A program made the translations under genes and the position numbers. A model generated the notes under the pieces. The model made no database searches, was not told where the DNA came from, and was given only the letters and a program-made list of their open reading frames with translations. From the NCBI GenBank assembly GCA_003833135.1, contig QZLH01000638.1, positions 16,379-44,934 on the forward strand: a stretch of 28,556 bases of DNA, given 5' to 3'. Shown here piece by piece: positions 22,808-28,556 of the stretch. Each line of letters starts with the position of its first letter. The stretch's first letter is position 1. The stretch comes from Oehlia diaphana. Its lineage: Eukaryota > Glomeromycota > Glomeromycetes > Glomerales > Glomeraceae.

Positions 22808-25800
22808 ATGTATAATTACGTGGTCACTGCTCATAAGCCCAGTACTGTTGTCTCCTCTGTGAGGGCAAGTTTCTCTGCACCCGATGAAACAAACTTGATT
22901 TTAAAGTAAAGTTTATTGAGTTTATGTAACATTTATTACTGTCTTTTGCTGATTTATTTTATATTAATAGTAAGACGACACGTTTAGAATTCTACACGCT
23001 CGTACCGAACGGTCTAAAATTGTTCATGGACTTGCCTGTTTATGCCAGAATTTCCGCAATGGAAGTATACAGACCGCGAGTATGTTATAGGCGTTGATAA
23101 AATTTTCTTATTTAAGGACGATGATTGATTTTAATTTGTTATAGGGATGCACAACGGATCTTCTTTTTGTTGCAACAGCTCGATATCAATATTTTGTTCT
23201 ATCATATGATGTTGAAAATCAGAAATTGATTTCCGAAGCAACGGGAAATTTTAAATATCGAGTTGGAAGACCTGCTGAATTGGGAGTACTTTCTGTAATG
23301 GATCCTAGTTGTAGAATGATTGGATTGTACGCGTATCAAGGATTATTAACAGTGATGCCAATGGTGACAAATTCTGGGAAGCAAAAACAACAATTGAATA
23401 AAAGTTCTCAGCAACTCCGAAGGGATTCAAGAATTAGTCAACCTGTTGGAACCATTCAAAAGCCATTTAATTTAAGGTTTAGTCATTCTATTAAATTTAG
23501 CTTTCAAAGTCAAAGATTTATTAATTAATCATATGTATTAAATGTAGATTAAATGAATTATTGATACGATCCATGGTTTTATTATATAACACGGAATTAC
23601 CTACAATTGCTATTTTATACGAAGATTCAAAAAATCAATGTCACATCAAAACTTACAGGATAAATCTTAAAGAAAAAGAATGTATAGATAATCCTTGGAA
23701 ATTAACTAATATTGATGATACTTCTAATTTATTAGTTGCTGTTCCCAAAGGTTAGTTGTGAAGTTTATAATATGATCAGCGTAATTAATTTGTTAAACAT
23801 TAAATATATATATTTTCTAGGTGGATTTTTAATTGTACAATCAAAAACCATTATATATTACGATGGTAATTTTAGACCTAAACAAATTGATTTGGAATTT
23901 CCAACTGCGGCAAGAGGGTAAATTTCAATCATATTATTTATTAGAAAAAGATTTTTAGTCTCGATAAATACACAAAGACATTAATACCTTAGTAATTAGA
24001 ATTGGCTTCTCAATTAAAATTTCCGTAATCGTCATCAAAAAGATTTTTCGGTGATTGGGTTTCGACCACAGGCGATATATCAAGTAGAAGTTAATGAAAT
24101 AAGCATAGTTAGTACTCACAGATTTATTTGAGTTTGGTTAGAATGATTAGGATGCCTCACAATGGATTGAATTAAGGGTTGATGTATAATTCTTATTATG
24201 AAGCAGAGCCTAAGACTCAATCCAAATGTGATTTTGAGAGTAGAATGATTCAACCTTAATATGCGGTTGATTTATTCACACTAATATAACTCAAATGAAT
24301 TTGTTGATGTAACTATTAACAAGACTTTACAAATTAGATATTAAATTGTATTTTTTTGGGAAACTTTCTTTTAATAAGAATTGCGGCTGTTGACGATGAC
24401 GGATCAAGATATTTGATTGGTGATGTATTTGGACAACTTATTTTAATTGTGTTACCCGATACAGGAGATTTATACACCCACTTTCTTGGAAAGGTAAAAA
24501 AGAATGAATTTTAAATTAAGATTTAATTATAACATATATTTCATAATTTTAAAGTGATCATTCCACATATATTTATAATTACAGATTTCGGTACCATCAA
24601 GCCTTCTTTATCTTGATCATAGTTATGTTTTTGTTGGGTCACATTTTGGCGATTCACAACTAATAAGATTACGTCAAGATAAGAATGAACAAGGCTTTTT
24701 ACTTGACATACTTGAAAAATTTATCAACCTGTCACCGATACAAGATTTTTGTGTAGTAAATTTGGAACGACAGGGACAAGTATGAATTTATATGCTTGAG
24801 CCAAAAAAAAAAAAGGATCTAAATTTTTTAATTTAAATTTTTATTACTATAGGGTCAAGTTATTACTTGTTCGGGTGGTTCAAGAGATGGGTCATTACGA
24901 ATTATTCGTAATGGTGTTGGCATTACGGTTCAGGCAACACTTGATATGTCTGGAATAAATGGTATTTGGTCTTTACGCCCACACTTTGATGCTGAGTATG
25001 TATCGATAATGCAAGAAATTTTTTTTTTTCTTTTTTTGAGAATGCAATTAATTTAATTCATTTTTTTTTTGTTTAGTTATGATGATATGTTGGTTATCTC
25101 CTTTATCGGGGCAACACGCATTTTAAAATTATCGCAAGGTGAAGAATTAGAAGAAATAGATCAGTACTGTGGCTTTGATATGACCCGCTCCACCATATCA
25201 ACTGCCAACATAATTGGAAATTTACTTGCGCAAGTATGTTTAAAAAATCATTATTTATTTTTTTTTTTTTGTCCTAATTTAATTTCGGATTAATGATAAT
25301 CAATTTTGATTTAAACATTAGGTCACTGAGACTAGCGTAAGATTGATAGATTTAAATAATCAAAGAGTCACTTCAGAATGGAATCCTCCAGCTCTAAGTA
25401 AGATTACTGTGGCTGATATAAATCCTACTCAAGTAGTAGTAGCACTTGGTGGTGGAAACTTGGTATATTTCGAGATAAAAGGTTTAGATCTAGTGGAAAT
25501 AAAGTAAGTAACAAATTTCCATAATTTCTATTAGTTTAATCAAGACCGATATTAAAAAAAAAGTTTTTTTCAACCTTAGATCAACGACATTAGAATACGA
25601 AATTTCATGTGTTAATATTAGTCCATTAGATATTAATAAACCTATAAATTCTACGGTAGTTGCTGTAGGTCTTTGGACCATAATCGGCGTGCAGATATTG
25701 AGGTTGCCTACTTTAGAAATAATAGCAAATCAACCTCTTGAAGGCACAGCAATTACTCGTTCTGTATTATTAACAACTTTTGAGTATAATCATTACCTAA

Positions 25801-27729
25801 TAGCTGCATTGGGTGATGGACAATTGTTTCATTTTATCTTCACTCCGGAAACAGGTCGATTATCAGAGAAGAAACAACTTTCTCTTGGTACACAACCTAT
25901 AATGTTAACCTCGTTCACATCCAATGGAATGAATCACGTTTTTGCTGCTTCAGATAGACCAACAGTGATATATAGTAGCAACAAAAAATTGCTTTATTCC
26001 AATGTTAATACAAAAGTAAATAAGCCAAAACTTACTTATTTAAATATGGGTTATTTTTATGATTAATTTTTCTACCTCTTTTTAACTTTTTATTGTAAAG
26101 GACGTGACATATATGTGTCCTTTCCGACCTACACCTATGGCAACATCATTGGTCATCACACATGAGGAAGGATTAACTATTGGCAGTATTGATGAAATAC
26201 AAAAGCTTCATATTAGGACAATACCCCTTAACGAAATGCCACGTCGTATATTTCATCAAGAATACAGTAATACCATTGGAATTTTAACAACAAGACCAGT
26301 ACCCGACCCTGAAACTGGTATACAAGAGCATTTATCATTTTTCAAGATTTTAGATGATCAATCATTTGAATGTAAGTAAAAACATATGAACACAGGATAT
26401 TAAAATTTTTTTATGATGAATAATTATATTTAAAATTCTTATAAACAAAACAAAGTTTATGATTGGTCTGAAATGTTACCACATGAATGGGTTCACTGTC
26501 TTACTTCTGTAAAATTCGATCAAGAAAAGGAAGCAGCACCAGAATATTATATTGTTGGAACTTCATTCGTTTTTCCAAACGAACCTGAATCTGAAAGGGG
26601 TAGAATTCTAGTATTCCACGTAGACAAAGAAGCTGAACATGCACCTAAATTAAGATTAGTTCACCAAAAAGAAGTGAGTGGTGCAGTTTTTACATGTGCA
26701 CCGTTTAATGGTAAATTATTAGCGGGCATAAATTCAAAGGTATATTATTATTTTTTAGCCGGAAGCATTCCAAGTAAACGCGTCTTTATTGATTAATTTA
26801 AAATCCAATATTAGGTGATTGTTTTAGAATGGAATTCACAAGAAGGAGAAGAACAATTGACAGAAGTTTGTTCTTATATGGAACTTACTATGGCATTACA
26901 CGTTGTCTCACGAGGTCACTTTGTAATAGTTGGTGATTTAATGCGATCTGTTACTTTGTTAGCATATAAAGAAACGGAAAAAGGAGAGAAAATGTTGGAA
27001 TTAATATCTAAAGATTATAATCAAAATTGGTTATTGGCAATCGAAGCCCTTGATGATGAAGAGTTCATAGCTTCTGATACAGATCACAACCTTTTTACCC
27101 TTAGAAAGAATTCTGATTCAACAGATGAAGAGGAAAGGAAAAAACTGGAAGAAGTGGGCGCATTTCATTTGGGTGATCAAATAAATCGAATACGACATGG
27201 TTTGGATATTTTTTAAATTCATGTACAATCTACTTGTTTTTTTAAAACGTGAAATTTTTAAGATTTAAAATTTTTATATAATATTAGGATCCTTGGCTAT
27301 GAATAATCCAGATATTGAACCTATTGCCTCAAAAACTTTATTATTTTGTACAGTTTCCGGTGCAATCGGTGTTATTGCAACCATATCAGAAGAAAGGTTT
27401 AACTTTTTACAAAAGTTGGAACGTTGTATAGACAAAACTATCGGTCCTATTGGTGGATTAACTCATTCAGAGTATCCTTTATTATCAAAAAAATTTTTGA
27501 AACTTTTTTTTTTTTATTTATTCTTAACTTTTAAATGATTCTTTTATAAAGTTGGAGAGTTTTTCAGAACGAATATCGATCACGTGAAGTACGAGATTTT
27601 ATTGATGGTGATTTGATAGAATCTTTTCTAGATTTACCCCGTAAAGACATGGCAGAAATTGCTGGTACATTAGGCAAGAAAGTTGATGATTTATTGAAAA
27701 TAGTAGAAGAATATACGAGGATACATTAA
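22808..27729 (+). CDS. DDB1: DNA damage-binding protein 1 (CUL4 ligase adaptor)
   Basis: DDB1 is a three-propeller adaptor that links CUL4-RBX1 ubiquitin ligases to DCAF substrate receptors and, with DDB2, recognises UV lesions. Sixteen exons (22808-22905, 22971-23079, 23145-23476, 23548-23750, 23821-23917, 24379-24493, 24585-24779, 24853-24995, 25077-25233, 25322-25503, 25580-26015, 26101-26371, 26456-26739, 26815-27199, 27288-27471, 27552-27729) give 1122 residues; human DDB1 has 1140. Landmarks are NYVVTAHKPSTV at the N-terminus, VGSHFGDSQL, the TIGSIDEIQKLHIRT-like GSIDEIQKLHIRTIPL, GDLMRSVTLLAYK, DEEERKKLEEVGAFHLGDQI and the C-terminal FIDGDLIESFLDL...VVEEYTRIH-type end. These separate it from the paralogues CPSF160 and SF3B3. 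Intron 5 (23918-24378, 461 nt) is far longer than the others and holds a fold-back element. Reading frames are continuous across all junctions. Confidence 0.96.
24122..24300. mobile_element. MITE-like fold-back element in DDB1 intron 5
   Basis: The ends are inverted copies. The left reads ATTTATTTGAGTT and the right, reverse-complemented, reads ATTCATTTGAGTT (one mismatch in 13). The similarity continues as TTAG..TGA on both arms. A second internal inverted pair is TGGATTGA (about 24153-24160) against TCAATCCA (about 24215-24222). Length is about 179 bp with no coding capacity. No clear target-site duplication is visible. This architecture fits a small non-autonomous DNA transposon or a fold-back repeat. 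Confidence 0.5.
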
Positions 27730-27800
27730 TGTTATTAATGTCATTGATATCATTGATGTCTGATGTCATTGATGTATTGTTGATAAAATTGATAAAAAAA
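27724..27800. repeat. imperfect ATTGATGTC-type repeats in DDB1 3' flank
   Basis: Directly at and after the DDB1 stop the sequence repeats ATTAATGT / CATTGATAT / CATTGATGT and then TTGATAAAA units. The opposite strand reads as repeated DIN codons, a by-product of the repeat and not a gene. Confidence 0.7.
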
Positions 27801-27907
27801 GTTAAGTTAAAAAACTCATTCTGCCAATTCAAAAGATATATCATATTTGTATTCATATATCGGGTATTATGATTGTTAATATATGTATGTAACATTCAAT
27901 TTTGAAC

Positions 27908-27913
27908 AATAAA
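27908..27913 (+). terminator. AATAAA polyadenylation signal candidate for DDB1
   Basis: An exact AATAAA lies 179 bp past the DDB1 stop. In DNA this AT-rich the hexamer also occurs by chance, so the assignment rests on position only. Confidence 0.35.
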
Positions 27914-28278
27914 GTATTATTATAAACATTTATAAACATTATAAACATTATAAGCATCTTAAAGCATCAAAGCATCATAAAATGCCAAACATTATAAAAT
28001 TTTTTTGTGCGCCACGTGAATGGTACAACATATGCATGATTTTTATTAATTTTTGATTTTTGTTAATCCGGATCTTTTTCTGATTGAAAGAATCTGCATC
28101 GTGAAATTACTTGACAATGATTAGCAAAAAAAAAACATTCTATTTTTTTTCTGTGTAGAATTTTTGAATTTTTATCTAGAAGTTTTTTTTCCTTAAAAAA
28201 GAAAAAACGCCGATTTTTAAAAAGCGCTAATTTTTTTTTAGATTCTTTGAAGAAAAAGAAATGAAGAAAAAAGAAAAG

Positions 28279-28319
<41 letters not shown>

Positions 28320-28480
28320 AAATAATTTACAATGTACAAATTAAAATCTAGTAAAAATTTTTTTTTTTTTTTTTTTCAAAAAAAAATTTAGAATATATTA
28401 AAAAGAATTAAAAACAAAAAAAAAATTAATAAAAATAAAATTTGAAATTTGAAAATTTCCCAATGATAAAAAAAAAATCG

Positions 28481-28482
<2 letters not shown>

Positions 28483-28549
<67 letters not shown>
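28483..28549. repeat. terminal poly(A) tract
   Basis: A run of 67 A residues ends seven bases before the window end, mirroring the poly(A) at the start of the window. Confidence 0.93.
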
Positions 28550-28552
<3 letters not shown>

Positions 28553-28556
28553 AAAA

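Larger units (their letters stand above)
27730..28556. other. DDB1 3' flank and AT-rich tail
   Basis: An AATAAA at 27908-27913 is a plausible DDB1 polyadenylation signal. It is followed by short tandem ATAAACATT units (about 27920-27950) and related AGCATC/AAACATTATAAAA strings to about 28000. The rest is A/T-rich with tracts at 28279-28317 and 28483-28549. No gene is seen. Confidence 0.6.

Noticed and set aside
22808..27729. Alternative identity of the propeller protein as SF3B3/Rse1 or CPSF160
   Set aside because: The N-terminus NYVVTAHKPSTV, the segment IDEIQKLHIRT and the C-terminus FIDGDLIESFLDL are DDB1 hallmarks, and the length of 1122 residues fits DDB1.
27599..27895. 98-residue minus-strand frame with repeated DIN
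   Set aside because: It is produced by the ATTGATGTC-type tandem repeats in the DDB1 3' flank and overlaps the DDB1 last exon.

Overview
The window is eukaryotic nuclear DNA. It is very AT-rich, with long A/T homopolymers, and its genes are split by many short GT-AG introns. The gene content (SWR1, an Atg20/Snx41-type sorting nexin, VMA13, a SIRT1-like SIR2, DDB1, Ran) fits a filamentous or early-diverging fungus. A full-length DDB1 argues against a budding yeast. The low GC, short introns and poly(A) tracts resemble arbuscular mycorrhizal fungi (Glomeromycotina, Rhizophagus-like), but that placement is inference from style and not a search result.

Layout: 1-5323 is a gene-poor AT-rich stretch with homopolymers, a seven-copy minisatellite (about 1632-1858), one ambiguous base (2908), a short duplicated segment and one possible coding relic (about 4555-4735, minus). 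The six genes follow: Ran GTPase (+, 5324-6545); SWR1 (-, 7226-12573); Snx41/Atg20 sorting nexin (-, 13306-15592); V-ATPase subunit H (-, 15964-18351); SIR2/SIRT1-like deacetylase (+, 19031-21594); DDB1 (+, 22808-27729). The tail (27730-28556) holds simple repeats and poly(A). Both ends of the window are A-rich homopolymer, so they may be natural contig breaks.

I placed the exon boundaries by eye from GT/AG sites, reading-frame continuity and family conservation. In all six models the exon lengths sum to a multiple of three: 214, 1611, 551, 446, 632 and 1122 residues, with 49 introns in total. The products are housekeeping or nuclear: nuclear transport (Ran), H2A.Z deposition (SWR1), histone deacetylation (SIR2), CUL4 ligase adaptor (DDB1), endosomal sorting/autophagy (Snx41) and vacuolar acidification (VMA13). 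They do not form an operon or an evident biosynthetic cluster.

I found no convincing new multi-gene system. The points most worth a second look are a 179-bp fold-back, MITE-like element inside the largest DDB1 intron; exon-like coding relics on the minus strand between SIR2 and DDB1; a 92-codon upstream ORF that stops one base before the SIR2 start; a SWR1 HSA region that seems to lack its usual W/DF core; and a 7-nt terminal coding exon in VMA13.
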